From assembly GCF_014692675.1 (NCBI RefSeq), contig NZ_JABFCZ010000006.1:1-64000 (forward strand): a stretch of DNA of 64,000 bases, written 5' to 3'. The notes under the pieces are model-generated. The model worked only from the letters and a program-made list of their open reading frames with translations, searched no databases and was not told the DNA's origin. Position numbers and translations under genes: made by a program. Within the stretch, counting starts at the first letter, position 1, and each line of letters begins with the position of its first letter. This DNA is from Roseibium aggregatum. GTDB lineage: Bacteria; Pseudomonadota; Alphaproteobacteria; Rhizobiales; Stappiaceae. Below, in pieces: positions 44,568 to 53,897 of this stretch.

Positions 44568-46580
44568 ATGTTTTCCAAGATCCTGATTGCCAACCGTGGT
44601 GAAATCGCGTGCCGGGTCATCAAGACCGCGCGGCGCATGGGCATCAAGACCGTGGCGGTCTACTCGGATGCCGACCGGGATGCGCTGCATGTGGAAATGG
44701 CCGACGAGGCCGTCCATATCGGGCCGGCCGCGGCGGCCGAATCCTATCTCATCCCGGAAAAGATCATCGCGGCCTGCAAGGAAACCGGCGCGGAAGCGGT
44801 TCACCCGGGGTACGGCTTCCTGTCGGAACGGGCAAGTTTCCCGGAAATGCTCGCCAGGGAAGGCATCGTCTTCATCGGTCCGAACCCGCGCGCCATTACA
44901 GCCATGGGCGACAAGATCGAATCCAAGAAATTCGCCAATGAGGCCAAGGTCAGCACGGTGCCGGGCTACCTCGGGGTCATTGAATCGCCGGATCAGGCGG
45001 TGGAGATCGCCGAGGACATCGGGTATCCGGTGATGATCAAGGCGTCGGCCGGCGGCGGCGGCAAGGGCATGCGTATTGCCTGGAATGCGGAGGAAGCCCG
45101 CGACGGCTACACCCGCTCCAAGTCGGAAGCCGCGTCTTCCTTCGGCGATGACCGGGTGTTCATCGAGAAATTCATCGAGAACCCGCGTCACATCGAAATC
45201 CAGGTGCTCGGCGACAAGCACGGCAACGCCATCTATCTGGGCGAGCGCGAATGTTCCATCCAGCGCCGGAACCAGAAGGTCATCGAGGAAGCGCCGTCGC
45301 CGCTGCTCGACGAGGCGACGCGCGCCAAGATGGGCGAGCAGGCCGTGGCGCTCGCCAAGGCCGTGGACTATGACAGCGCAGGCACCGTGGAATTCGTCGC
45401 CGGCCAGGACAAGAGCTTCTATTTCCTGGAAATGAACACCCGCCTGCAGGTGGAGCATCCGGTCACTGAACTGATCACGGGCATCGACCTTGTGGAACAG
45501 ATGATCCGGGTCGCCGCCGGTGAGAAGCTGGAAATCGAACAAAAGGACGTCAAGCTGAACGGCTGGGCGGTGGAAAGCCGCATCTATGCGGAAGACCCGT
45601 ACCGCAATTTCCTGCCGTCCATCGGCCGGCTGGTGCGCTATGCGCCGCCTGAGGAAAGCACCAGCGACGGCGTGACGGTCCGCAACGACACCGGCGTGGT
45701 CGAGGGCTCGGAAATCTCCATGTTCTACGACCCGATGATCGCCAAGCTGATCACCCATGCCCCGACGCGCGACGAGGTCATCGACGCCATGAGCGAGGCG
45801 CTCGACGCCTTCTATGTGGACGGCATCCAGCACAATGTGCCGTTCCTGACCGCGCTCATGAACCATCCGCGCTGGCGCTCCGGTCAGTTGGCGACCGGCT
45901 TCATCGCCGAGGAATATCCGGACGGTTTCTTTCCCTCGCATCCGGATGAGGCCGCCACCGGCGTGCTGGCGGCCGTGGCCCTGTCCATGGGCGCGCTCAA
46001 CCGGGAGCGGCTCGACCATCTGCCGGGCCGCCTGCGGCCCCATTCGGGCGCGATCCGCGAGAACTGGGTGGTCAAGGTCGACAAGACTTACGTGCCGGTC
46101 CGACTGGCCGCCGGCTATCCGGGCACGCCGGTCGAGATCGATGTGGCCATCGGCGACGGTCCGGTCACGACAGTGGAATCGGACTGGGCTCCGGGGCAGG
46201 CGCTCTGGAACGGATCGGTCGGAGGACGGCCGGTGGTCGTCCAGGTGCGCCCGGTTCTGGGCGGCTATCGCCTCGACTGGCAGGGGTTTTCGGTGATCGC
46301 CAAGGTGATGACGCCGCGCATGGCCGAACTCGATGCGCTGATGCCGGAAAAGCTTCCGCCGGATACGTCCAAGATGCTGCTCTGCCCGATGCCGGGCCTC
46401 GTCGTTTCCATCGCTGTGGAAGAAGGCCAGGAGGTCAAGGCCGGGGAGCAGCTTGCCATCGTCGAAGCCATGAAGATGGAAAACGTGCTCAGGGCCGAAC
46501 GGGACTGCACGGTCTCCGCGATCAAGGCGAAGGCGGGCGACAGCCTCGCCGTCGACGCGGTGATCATGGAATTCAGCTGA
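44568..46580 (+). CDS. pccA: Propionyl-CoA carboxylase alpha chain (biotin carboxylase plus biotin carrier)
   Basis: The 670-residue subunit (ATG 44568; GTG 44562 also possible) has a biotin carboxylase domain (about 1-450: FSKILIANRGEIACRVI, GGGGKGMRI, EMNTRLQVEHPVTE), a central BT domain and a C-terminal biotinyl domain with AMKMEN, whose Lys carries biotin. It carboxylates biotin with ATP and bicarbonate and works with PccB (37953). The pathway leads from propionyl-CoA (odd-chain fatty acids, Val, Ile, Met) via methylmalonyl-CoA to succinyl-CoA. No mutase gene is in the window. Confidence 0.95.
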   Translation: MFSKILIANRGEIACRVIKTARRMGIKTVAVYSDADRDALHVEMADEAVHIGPAAAAESYLIPEKIIAACKETGAEAVHPGYGFLSERASFPEMLAREGIVFIGPNPRAITAMGDKIESKKFANEAKVSTVPGYLGVIESPDQAVEIAEDIGYPVMIKASAGGGGKGMRIAWNAEEARDGYTRSKSEAASSFGDDRVFIEKFIENPRHIEIQVLGDKHGNAIYLGERECSIQRRNQKVIEEAPSPLLDEATRAKMGEQAVALAKAVDYDSAGTVEFVAGQDKSFYFLEMNTRLQVEHPVTELITGIDLVEQMIRVAAGEKLEIEQKDVKLNGWAVESRIYAEDPYRNFLPSIGRLVRYAPPEESTSDGVTVRNDTGVVEGSEISMFYDPMIAKLITHAPTRDEVIDAMSEALDAFYVDGIQHNVPFLTALMNHPRWRSGQLATGFIAEEYPDGFFPSHPDEAATGVLAAVALSMGALNRERLDHLPGRLRPHSGAIRENWVVKVDKTYVPVRLAAGYPGTPVEIDVAIGDGPVTTVESDWAPGQALWNGSVGGRPVVVQVRPVLGGYRLDWQGFSVIAKVMTPRMAELDALMPEKLPPDTSKMLLCPMPGLVVSIAVEEGQEVKAGEQLAIVEAMKMENVLRAERDCTVSAIKAKAGDSLAVDAVIMEFS

Positions 46581-46603
46581 TTCTCCGTAGCGGACGGAAT
46601 TCG

Positions 46604-46645
46604 AGGCGGCGCGCGCGGCAACGTTCGGGCCGCCTTGCCGTTTCT
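46604..46645 (+). terminator. Weak terminator candidate after pccA
   Basis: AGGCGGC (46604-46610) and GCCGCCT (46629-46635) can pair over an 18-base loop, followed by TGCCGTTTCT. It starts 24 bases after the pccA stop. The U-tract is poor, so this is only a candidate. Confidence 0.35.
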
Positions 46646-46760
46646 GCCTCAAGCTTTGCGTCGACGGACCTGTGACATCGTTTAGGCTTTTCCTCACCGG
46701 TGCGGCGGTATACAGAGCGGCATAAACGTCTTCTTCAGCTCTGTCGTCTATCGGGCCTTC

Positions 46761-47417
46761 ATGATCTATTCCACACTTCTGTTCGATCTGGACGGGACGC
46801 TGACGGATCCCTTCGTCGGCATCACCCGTTCCATCCAGTATGCGCTGGACAAGATGGGCGCGTCCCGTATCCCCGAGGCGGAAGACCTGCGCTGGTGCAT
46901 CGGACCGCCGCTGTGGGAAAGCTTCGGCATTCTGCTGGAGACCGGCGACCGGGCCGTGCAGGACCGGGCGGTTACCTTCTACCGTGAGCGCTACACCACC
47001 GAAGGCCTGTTCGAGAACACCGTCATCGACGGTATCGAGCGCCTCGTCGGAGACCTTGAGGCCAGCGGCCGCAAGATGTTCGTGGCCACCTCCAAACCGC
47101 ACGCCTATGCGGCCAGGATCATCGAGCATTTCGGCCTGCTGCCGCATTTCGGCAAGGTCTACGGCTCGGAACTGGACGGCACGCGCTCGGCGAAGTCGGA
47201 TCTGATCGCCTTTATCCTGGAGCAGGAAAAGATCGCCGCTACCGAGTGCGTCATGGTCGGAGACCGCAAGCACGACCTGATCGGGGCGAAGGCCAACAAG
47301 GTCGCCGCCCTGGGTGTGACCTGGGGCTATGGCAGCCGCGAGGAACTGGAGGCGGAGCACCCGGCCGCGATCTTTGACCGTCCGCAGGAACTGGGAACCT
47401 GGGTCATCACCGGTTGA
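46761..47417 (+). CDS. HAD-superfamily hydrolase (phosphoglycolate phosphatase/5'-nucleotidase-like)
   Basis: A 218-residue HAD enzyme with motif I FDLDGTLTD (Asp9, Asp11), motif II VATSKPHAYA, Lys in the SAKSDLIAFI region and motif IV MVGDRKHDLIGA. The cap contains RWCIGPPLWESF. The pattern resembles proteins called Gph or YjjG-like; substrate undecided. It is 180 bases downstream of pccA and unrelated in sequence detail to the HAD protein at 30454. Confidence 0.88.
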   Translation: MIYSTLLFDLDGTLTDPFVGITRSIQYALDKMGASRIPEAEDLRWCIGPPLWESFGILLETGDRAVQDRAVTFYRERYTTEGLFENTVIDGIERLVGDLEASGRKMFVATSKPHAYAARIIEHFGLLPHFGKVYGSELDGTRSAKSDLIAFILEQEKIAATECVMVGDRKHDLIGAKANKVAALGVTWGYGSREELEAEHPAAIFDRPQELGTWVITG

Positions 47418-47427
47418 GGTGATTCCG

Positions 47428-47452
47428 ACCTGCGTTCTGCAGGTTGTTTCCG
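47428..47452 (+). terminator. Weak hairpin after HAD gene
   Basis: ACCTGC-GTTCT-GCAGGT (47428-47444) is followed by TGTTTCC. The stem is short and the U-tract weak; it lies 10 bases after the stop codon. A candidate only. Confidence 0.4.
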
Positions 47453-47580
47453 GTCAGGAGCTGCTTACCTGAATTTCCGTTTTCGGCTGCTTTCGGCCGG
47501 ATCCATGCCATTCCGTAAGGAAATGTTATGGAGTTGTTCCTACGTAGAAAACACTAGGGGCTGCGGGAGCCGGAACAGTG

Positions 47581-48867
47581 ATGACGAGCGTTGCGACGGA
47601 ACATATCTGTGAGGGGAATGCGCCCGCAACGGTCGGCTATTTCGGAAAACCGGAAGAACCCCGCCCAACCCTTCCTGCGGGCTATCGCCTCCAGCCTCTC
47701 GACATAGCCTCGAATTCTTCTGCCGACGACCTTGCAGCCTGCATCGTTTCCGTCTCGCCGGACGATGCCGGCAGCATGCTGCGCCGGGTTCGCCTGGCGG
47801 TCGGAGATACGTGTTTCGTGATCGCCTTTGTTCGTGAAGGCTTGGGTGAGGACTGGATGCCGCGCCTGTTGGACCTGGGGGCGGACGACGTCTTGAGCGA
47901 AGCCGCCGGAGACCAGGCCGCCATCGCGCTCAAGAGGGCGGAGAAAGCGGCCCGCTACCGCCGGCAGATGCGGGAGACCGTGAGCCGTCTCGGGACCGAG
48001 CGCGATAATCTGCAGGCGGCAATCGACAATCTGCCGTCGCCGATCTTCTTCAAGGACAGGCAGGGGATCTACAGCGGCTGCAATGTGGCCTTCACGCGCT
48101 ACATCGGCCTGCCGGCGGACCAGGTAAAGGGGGCGAGCGTCTATGACGTGGCGCCCGAACACCTCGCGAAGGTGTATGAGGAAGCCGACGAAGAGCTGAT
48201 GCGCAAGGGCGGCACCCAGTTCTACGAGGCCAAGGTCCGCTATGCGGACGGCGAAGAACGTCATGTGATGTTCAGCAAGGCCGTGACGCGCGACCATTCC
48301 ACCGGGGAGGTGAACGGCCTGGCCGGTGCGATGCTGGACATTACCGATCGCAAGCAGCTTGAGGAGCAGCTCCGGCGCGCGGCCGATTTCGATCACCTGA
48401 CCGGAGCCTTCAACCGGCGCAAGTTTTTCAAGACGGCGGGAGAGGTCGAAACAGAGGCCCGGGAAACCGGCGCCGGCCTGGCGGTTCTCGTGATCGATGT
48501 GGACAATTTCAAGGGGATCAACGACCGGCACGGCCACGCGGTCGGCGACAGTGCGCTGTGCCATCTCGTCGAGCAGCTGGACGAACATCTGAGCGAGGGG
48601 CACTTTTTTGCCCGGGCCGGCGGCGAGGAATTCTTTGTCCTGCTCAGGGACTGCGATCTCGACGGCGCCGCCGCCATCGCGGAATCGATCCGCCGGAGGA
48701 TCGAAAACAGCATCTTCAGCGAGAGCGGCGTGGTGCTCAGCTACCGGGTCAGTATCGGTGTCGCGGCTCTTGCGGCGGACGAAACGGTTTCCTCGGCGCT
48801 GATGCGTGCCGACAAGGCCCTCTACAAGGCCAAGAAGGTCGGCCGGAACAGGGTTTTCGTCGCTTGA
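47581..48867 (+). CDS. Diguanylate cyclase with pseudo-receiver, PAS and GGDEF domains
   Basis: I start at ATG 47581 (428 residues); the GTG just before it is also possible. Residues about 35-125 look like a receiver domain (MPRLLDLGADDVLSEAAGD) but lack a clear phospho-acceptor Asp. A PAS domain follows (about 145-265, NLPSPIFFKDRQGIYSGCN), then GGDEF with ARAGGEEFFV. No RxxD inhibitory site is present five residues before GGEEF, so product feedback at that site is unlikely. No membrane segment is seen, so it is cytoplasmic. It likely makes c-di-GMP in response to a PAS-bound cue. Confidence 0.9.
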   Translation: MTSVATEHICEGNAPATVGYFGKPEEPRPTLPAGYRLQPLDIASNSSADDLAACIVSVSPDDAGSMLRRVRLAVGDTCFVIAFVREGLGEDWMPRLLDLGADDVLSEAAGDQAAIALKRAEKAARYRRQMRETVSRLGTERDNLQAAIDNLPSPIFFKDRQGIYSGCNVAFTRYIGLPADQVKGASVYDVAPEHLAKVYEEADEELMRKGGTQFYEAKVRYADGEERHVMFSKAVTRDHSTGEVNGLAGAMLDITDRKQLEEQLRRAADFDHLTGAFNRRKFFKTAGEVETEARETGAGLAVLVIDVDNFKGINDRHGHAVGDSALCHLVEQLDEHLSEGHFFARAGGEEFFVLLRDCDLDGAAAIAESIRRRIENSIFSESGVVLSYRVSIGVAALAADETVSSALMRADKALYKAKKVGRNRVFVA

Positions 48868-48959
48868 ACGTCGCCGCAGCGGCGACGTTTCGTGCTAGTC
48901 TGAAATCCAGTCGGTGAAATTCTGAATGCTCCCGCCGGTTGCCGGCGGAAGGGGACCTC

Positions 48960-49247
48960 ATGACTTCCTCAAACAAATGCGTCCGGGCGATCATCAGCGG
49001 CCGGGTCCAGGGTGTCGGCTACCGCGCCTGGTGCGCGCGTGCCGCAAGTGCACGCGGCCTGTCCGGCTGGGTGCGCAATCGCCGTTCGGGAGCGGTGGAA
49101 GCGCTGTTTTGCGGAGACGCGGCAACCGTGGACGCAATGCTTGCGGCTGTCTGGGACGGGCCTCAATTCTCCAGGGTGCTTGAGGTGGAGGTGATCGGTG
49201 AGACCGAAACGCATTGCGGGGCTTTCGAGGTGCGCGATACGTGTTGA
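48960..49247 (+). CDS. Acylphosphatase
   Basis: A 95-residue protein starting at ATG 48960 (GGAAGGGG about 8 bases before). The core VRAIISGRVQGVGYRAWC holds the catalytic Arg of GYR, and GWVRNRRSG holds the catalytic Asn. Acylphosphatases hydrolyse acyl-phosphate bonds such as in 1,3-bisphosphoglycerate or acetyl phosphate. Normal length; 92 bases after the diguanylate cyclase, same strand. Confidence 0.92.
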   Translation: MTSSNKCVRAIISGRVQGVGYRAWCARAASARGLSGWVRNRRSGAVEALFCGDAATVDAMLAAVWDGPQFSRVLEVEVIGETETHCGAFEVRDTC

Positions 49248-49309
49248 AGCCAAGGCGGCGGCAACGGCAAAATGCGCGGCGCGTAATGCAAGGTCTGCGG
49301 ATTTCCTTT

Positions 49310-49422
49310 GTTGTCATCTCCGCGAAAGAGGGGAACCGTACTCCGTGAGGCTTGTTGCTTGAACCGTGAGCGAACGGGCTACTAGGTCCCGGATCTCCCT
49401 GACGTTCGCGCGGGATGACAAC
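49310..49422. repeat. Extragenic inverted-end repeat, copy 3 (degenerate)
   Basis: The segment begins GTTGTCATC and ends GATGACAAC, a perfect 9-bp inverted pair about 113 bases apart. The inner part contains GGTCCCGGATCTC and TTCGCGCGGGATGAC, like copy 2 (27140-27261). It sits in the 405-base gene-free gap between the acylphosphatase gene and sqdB; the rest of that gap is AT-richer toward sqdB and should hold the sqdB promoter. Confidence 0.6.
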
Positions 49423-49652
49423 CGGGACCGGATCGGGTGCCGAGCCATTCTCCACCCGTGTTAGGCCAATATTCCTGGAGCCTTTTCCAGAACCTTCCTG
49501 TTAACCTCTGGCGGCGGCACGTTATTTTTCCTAAGCTTTCCTTCGAGTCAGTTGCCGTTGTCATGTTTTTCACATGCAAATGTCGTTTACCGTGTGACTC
49601 GGATTGTAAGCCGGCTTGCCGGTGTGCAGATATTTGATCAAAGGAGATGGTC

Positions 49653-50873
49653 GTGAAGATTGCAGTTCTTGGTGGAGACGGGTTTGTCGGATGGCCGACG
49701 TCGCTGCATCTGTCCGATCTGGGCCACGAAGTTCACATCATCGACAATCTGAGCCGGCGCTGGATCGATACCGAGCTCGGCGTGCAGTCGCTGACGCCGA
49801 TGGATTCCATCCAGGAGCGCACCCGGATCTGGAAACAGGAGACGGGCAACAAGATCCATTTCCACCTGATCGACATCGCGTCCGACTACGAGGTCTTCAA
49901 GAAGTGGCTGGCGGAAGCCAGGCCGGACGCGATCATCCATTTCGCCGAACAGCGGGCCGCGCCTTATTCGATGAAGTCGGACCGGCACAAGAACTACACG
50001 GTCAGCAACAACGTCAATGCGACCCACCACCTGCTGAACGCCATGGTGGAGCTCGATCTGGACGCCCATCTCGTTCACCTGGGCACCATGGGCGTCTATG
50101 GTTATTCGACCGTGGGCGCCGCTATCCCCGAAGGCTATCTGCCGGTCGGGATCGAGACCATGGACGGGGAAACGGTTTCCCAGGAAATCCTCTATCCGGC
50201 CAATCCGGGCTCGATCTACCACATGACCAAGTGCCTGGATCAGCTCCTATTCCAGTTCTACGCCAAGAACGACGGCCTGAGGATCACCGACCTGCACCAG
50301 GGCATCGTCTGGGGCACCCACACCGAGCAGACCCGGCGCCACGAGCAGCTGATCAACCGGTTCGACTATGACGGCGATTACGGCACGGTCCTGAACCGGT
50401 TCCTGATCCAGGCGGCGATCGACTATCCGCTGACGGTTCACGGTACCGGCGGCCAGACACGGGCCTTCATCCATATCCAGGATTCGGTGCGCTGCATCGA
50501 GCTGGCGCTGAAGAACCCGCCGGCGAAGGGCGACCGGGTCAAGGTGTTCAACCAGATGACGGAGACCCACCGGGTGCGGGATCTCGCCGAACTCATCTCC
50601 AAGATGACCGGGGCGAAGATCGCCTGGCTGCCCAACCCGCGCAAGGAAGCGCCGGAAAACGATCTGGTGGTCAGGAACGACCAGTTCCTGGAGCTCGGCC
50701 TGGAGCCGATCACGCTGGCCGAAGGGTTGCTTTCGGAAGTTGTCGACGTGGCGAAGAAATACGCCTACCGCGTCGACCGCAGCCGGGTTCCGGCCATCTC
50801 CGCCTGGACCAAGGAAATCGCCAAAGAGGTGGAAAAAGACCCGGAGCATCCGCGTCTGCGTTCGGTATCTTGA
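49653..50873 (+). CDS. sqdB: UDP-sulfoquinovose synthase
   Basis: The 406-residue enzyme starts at GTG 49653 with AAGGAG six bases upstream; the ATG at 49647 sits directly on that Shine-Dalgarno and is less likely. It has the Rossmann motif GGDGFVGWPTSLHL, catalytic Tyr in SIYHMTKCLDQ (YxxxK type) and RAFIHIQDSVRCIEL. SqdB makes UDP-sulfoquinovose from UDP-glucose and sulfite, the first committed step of sulfolipid (SQDG) synthesis. sqdD follows after four bases. Confidence 0.95.
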   Translation: MKIAVLGGDGFVGWPTSLHLSDLGHEVHIIDNLSRRWIDTELGVQSLTPMDSIQERTRIWKQETGNKIHFHLIDIASDYEVFKKWLAEARPDAIIHFAEQRAAPYSMKSDRHKNYTVSNNVNATHHLLNAMVELDLDAHLVHLGTMGVYGYSTVGAAIPEGYLPVGIETMDGETVSQEILYPANPGSIYHMTKCLDQLLFQFYAKNDGLRITDLHQGIVWGTHTEQTRRHEQLINRFDYDGDYGTVLNRFLIQAAIDYPLTVHGTGGQTRAFIHIQDSVRCIELALKNPPAKGDRVKVFNQMTETHRVRDLAELISKMTGAKIAWLPNPRKEAPENDLVVRNDQFLELGLEPITLAEGLLSEVVDVAKKYAYRVDRSRVPAISAWTKEIAKEVEKDPEHPRLRSVS

Positions 50874-50877
50874 AGTC

Positions 50878-51750
50878 ATGCCTCATGATGATATCGGGCC
50901 GGTGTTTGAAGAACCGGCCCGAAGCTCCCATGCCTATGTGACCCTGGTCACCAATCCGGACTATGTGACCGGAGCGGTCGCCCTGCTGCGATCGCTGCGC
51001 CGGACGGGAACGGAGGCGGATCTGGTGGTACTGCACACCCCCGGCGTGGACGATGAGGACCTGGACCCCCTGCGCCAGTTCTCGCCACGGCTCGGCGCCT
51101 GCGAGCGCCTAGCCACATCCGAGGCCTTCAACGAACGCCATGAACGCGGACGGCTGCACACCGCGGCCCCCTTCACCAAGGGCGACAAGCCGAAGTTCCA
51201 CACGCCGCTCGACAATTTCGTCAAGCTGAGGCTGTGGCAGCTTGAGGATTACGAAAGCGTGGTCTTCATCGATGCGGACGCCATCGTGCTGAAGAGTTGC
51301 GACAAGCTGTTCGGCTATCCGGAGTTCTGTGCCGCCCCCAATGTCTATGAGGCGCTTGCCGACTTTCACCGCATGAACAGCGGCGTCTTTACCGCCAGAC
51401 CGTCCAAGGCGACCTTCGCGCGGATGATGACCGTTCTGGACCGGCCGGACGTGTTCTGGCGCCGAACCGACCAGACCTTCCTGCAGACCTTCTTTCCCGA
51501 CTGGCACGGCCTGCCGGTCTTTTGCAACATGCTGCAATATGTCTGGTTCAACCTTCCAGAGCTGTGGGACTGGGGGCAAATCCGCGTGTTGCATTTCCAG
51601 TATGAAAAGCCCTGGCAGGTGGATAATCCCAAGGCGGAAAGCCTTAAGCCGTTGATCGACCTGTGGCGGGCGTTTTATACCGGTGAAGGCATTCCGGACG
51701 ACATCGGCGCGCTCCCCGGACCCGTGGTACCGACGAAAGAAAACCCCTGA
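50878..51750 (+). CDS. sqdD: Glycosyltransferase family 8 protein SqdD
   Basis: A 290-residue GT8 (glycogenin-like) protein, ATG 50878. The N-terminus AYVTLVTNPDYVTGAVALL and the DxD motif VVFIDADAIVL (near residue 127) mark the nucleotide-sugar and metal site. In Rhodobacter sphaeroides and Sinorhizobium meliloti sqdD is the middle gene of sqdBDC and needed for sulfolipid; it probably transfers sulfoquinovose. It overlaps sqdC by one base. Confidence 0.9.
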   Translation: MPHDDIGPVFEEPARSSHAYVTLVTNPDYVTGAVALLRSLRRTGTEADLVVLHTPGVDDEDLDPLRQFSPRLGACERLATSEAFNERHERGRLHTAAPFTKGDKPKFHTPLDNFVKLRLWQLEDYESVVFIDADAIVLKSCDKLFGYPEFCAAPNVYEALADFHRMNSGVFTARPSKATFARMMTVLDRPDVFWRRTDQTFLQTFFPDWHGLPVFCNMLQYVWFNLPELWDWGQIRVLHFQYEKPWQVDNPKAESLKPLIDLWRAFYTGEGIPDDIGALPGPVVPTKENP

Positions 51751-52625
51751 TGCATGTGCTTCTGACCGGCGGGACCGGTGTCCTCGGGCGGTTCATCGCA
51801 GCCGGCCTGCTTGAGGCCGGGCACGAGGTGACCTTTCTCGGCCGCACGGAGCCGGAGGATAGCCGTGTCGGCTTTATTCCCTGGGAGTTGTCGGCCGCCG
51901 ATATCGACCTGCCTGCCGCGGATGCGCTGGTTCATTGCGCGCTGGAGCATGTACCGGGCCGATACCGTGGCGGGGAGGGGGACGATCCGGCGGGCTTCCT
52001 GCTCGCCAATGTCGACGGGACGCGCAAGCTGTTCCAGGCGGCGAAGACGGCCGGAGTGCGGCACTGCGTGTTTCTCTCGAGCCGGGCGGTCTATGCGGAC
52101 AACGGCCAGTGGGACGTGCTGACGGAGGCAGCCGCGATCCGTCCCGATACGCTCTACGGGCAGGTGAAGCTCGCGGGCGAAGAGGCGCTGCAGGCGCTGT
52201 GCACTGAGCATTTTTCCGGAACCTCCCTGCGGGCGACCGGCATCTACGGCCTGCCGCCGGGGGTTGCCACCCATAAATGGTCGGAGCTTTTTTCGAATTT
52301 CAGGAACGGTGCAACGGTGCTGCCGCGCGTGGGCACGGAGGTGCATGGCGAAGATCTCGCCGCCGCCGTGCTGCTCGTTCTGGAAAAGGTGGGCGAGCGG
52401 GCATCGCCCTTCGAGGTCTACAACGTCTCCGACCTGCTGCTCGACCGGCAGGACCTTTTGAAGCTCTACGCCGAGGCGACCGGCTGTGAGACGGCGCTGC
52501 CGCCCCGTGCGCCCGGGCCGGTCGGCGTCATGGAGCCGGGCAAGCTGAAGGTGCTCGGCTGGGCTCCGGGCGGCATGGGGAAGCTGCGGGAATTCGTGGA
52601 AGCGGTGGCGACTGAGGTCAACTAA
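51750..52625 (+). CDS. sqdC: SqdC-like NAD-dependent epimerase/dehydratase family protein
   Basis: The 291-residue short-chain dehydrogenase-like protein starts HVLLTGGTGVLGRFIAAGLL with the dinucleotide-binding GGTGVLG, and has Tyr in the DTLYGQVKLAGEE region (YxxxK). In R. sphaeroides loss of sqdC gives an incomplete sulfoquinovosyl compound, so SqdC probably acts late in SQDG assembly. The ATG overlaps the sqdD stop, completing a tight sqdBDC operon. Confidence 0.85.
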   Translation: MHVLLTGGTGVLGRFIAAGLLEAGHEVTFLGRTEPEDSRVGFIPWELSAADIDLPAADALVHCALEHVPGRYRGGEGDDPAGFLLANVDGTRKLFQAAKTAGVRHCVFLSSRAVYADNGQWDVLTEAAAIRPDTLYGQVKLAGEEALQALCTEHFSGTSLRATGIYGLPPGVATHKWSELFSNFRNGATVLPRVGTEVHGEDLAAAVLLVLEKVGERASPFEVYNVSDLLLDRQDLLKLYAEATGCETALPPRAPGPVGVMEPGKLKVLGWAPGGMGKLREFVEAVATEVN

Positions 52626-52690
52626 CGAGAGCGATCAAGTCGAGGATGGGGGCTGTACAAGTGGTGAGGCGCTTCCCCTTACTTCCGCCC

Positions 52691-53416
52691 TCACGCCACC
52701 GTCCGCGTCGGCCCGAAAATCTTCTCGAACTCCGCGCGCAGGACGGTGTCGCTTTCCGCCATGGAGACAGGGATGCCGAGGTCGACGAGGCTGGTGACGC
52801 CGTGGTCCTGGACGCCGCAAGGGACGATGCCGGTAAAATGCTCCAGATCCGGATCCACGTTGAAGCTGATGCCGTGGAAGGTCACCCATTTGCGCACGCG
52901 GATGCCGATGGCGGCGATCTTGTCTTCCACGTCGGCGCCCCGGTCCGGCCGGCGCACCCAGACGCCGACCCGGTCCTCGCGGCGCTCGCCGCGGATGTGA
53001 TACTGCCACAGCGTGTTGATCAGCCAGGCTTCGAGCGCTGCCACGAAGGCGCGGATGTCCTGGCGGCGGCGCTTCAGGTCCAGCATGACGTAGGCGACCC
53101 GCTGGCCGGGGCCGTGATAGGTGAACTGGCCGCCGCGGCCGGTCTTGAAGACCGGAAAGCGGTCGGGCGCGACCAGGTCGCCTGCGTCCGCGCTGGTGCC
53201 GGCGGTATAAAGCGGGGGGTGCTCCAGCAGCCAGACCCGTTCGTTGCCGGTTCCGGCGCTGATCCGGGCCACATGGGCCTCCATTTCCGCCACCGCCTCC
53301 TCGTAACCGACGAGATCGTCGGAGACGACCCAGTCAACGGGAGGCCATTCCACCGGCGGGCTGGAAACCTGGGGAAGAAAGTCGTGGGCGAGGTTTTCGC
53401 GTTCCGGATGGGACAT
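52691..53416 (-). CDS. lipB: Octanoyl-[acyl-carrier-protein]:protein octanoyltransferase
   Basis: The 241-residue LipB carries [20 protein letters not shown] and [15 protein letters not shown], the active-site Cys in [11 protein letters not shown], and the catalytic Lys in DKIAAIGIR. It moves octanoyl groups from ACP to lipoyl domains of 2-oxoacid dehydrogenases and GcvH. It is convergent with sqdC and divergent to fliN, with a 109-base shared intergenic promoter region (53417-53525). Confidence 0.94.
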   Translation of the reverse strand: MSHPERENLAHDFLPQVSSPPVEWPPVDWVVSDDLVGYEEAVAEMEAHVARISAGTGNERVWLLEHPPLYTAGTSADAGDLVAPDRFPVFKTGRGGQFTYHGPGQRVAYVMLDLKRRRQDIRAFVAALEAWLINTLWQYHIRGERREDRVGVWVRRPDRGADVEDKIAAIGIRVRKWVTFHGISFNVDPDLEHFTGIVPCGVQDHGVTSLVDLGIPVSMAESDTVLRAEFEKIFGPTRTVA

Positions 53417-53525
53417 GGGGTGCTTTAAGCTTTTGTTAACGATTTGCGCCGTGAATAGGGTCTTAAGGTTTCGTTAAGATGCCTGTTCGCGCGCAGCATC
53501 ATTCTCATACAGACGGAAGGCTGTC

Positions 53526-53792
53526 ATGGCCACCTTCGATGAAATCAATGTCGATATCTCGGTCGTTCTCGGCTCCTCGGAAATGCCGGTGCACCAGTTG
53601 CTGCGCATGGGCCGCGGCGCGGTGATCGATCTCGATGTGCGCGAGGACGAGGACGTGTCGATCTACGCCAACAACACGCTTGTGGCGAAAGGGCAGGTGG
53701 TCCTGCTCGGCGAACGGGTCGGGATCTCGATTACAGAGGTCCTGATGCGCAGTCCCGAGATCCGTCCGATGCGCACGGACGGGCCGCTTTAA
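53526..53792 (+). CDS. fliN: FliN-type flagellar motor switch protein, stand-alone
   Basis: The 88-residue protein is a single SpoA (FliN/MopA) domain: VDISVVLGSSEMPVHQLLRM, GRGAVIDLDVREDEDVSIYANN and VAKGQVVLLGERVGISITEVL. FliN forms the lower C-ring of the flagellar motor with FliM and FliG. No other flagellar gene is near. In related genomes a lone fliN-like gene can also stand outside the flagellar cluster, so it may be a second copy. It lies just before tRNA-Leu. Confidence 0.88.
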   Translation: MATFDEINVDISVVLGSSEMPVHQLLRMGRGAVIDLDVREDEDVSIYANNTLVAKGQVVLLGERVGISITEVLMRSPEIRPMRTDGPL

Positions 53793-53897
53793 GCGGCTTC
53801 TTAGCCGTTGTGAATTATTCTGAAAAGCGCACTTGCTAAGCAGAATCCGATTTGCTACATGAGGCGCCTCGACGCCGACCGGCGCCGGGAAAAATTT

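Noticed and set aside
44442-47360. A 972-codon open frame on the minus strand across pccA and the HAD gene
   Set aside because: Same antisense artefact; the sense frames are unmistakable PccA and HAD proteins.
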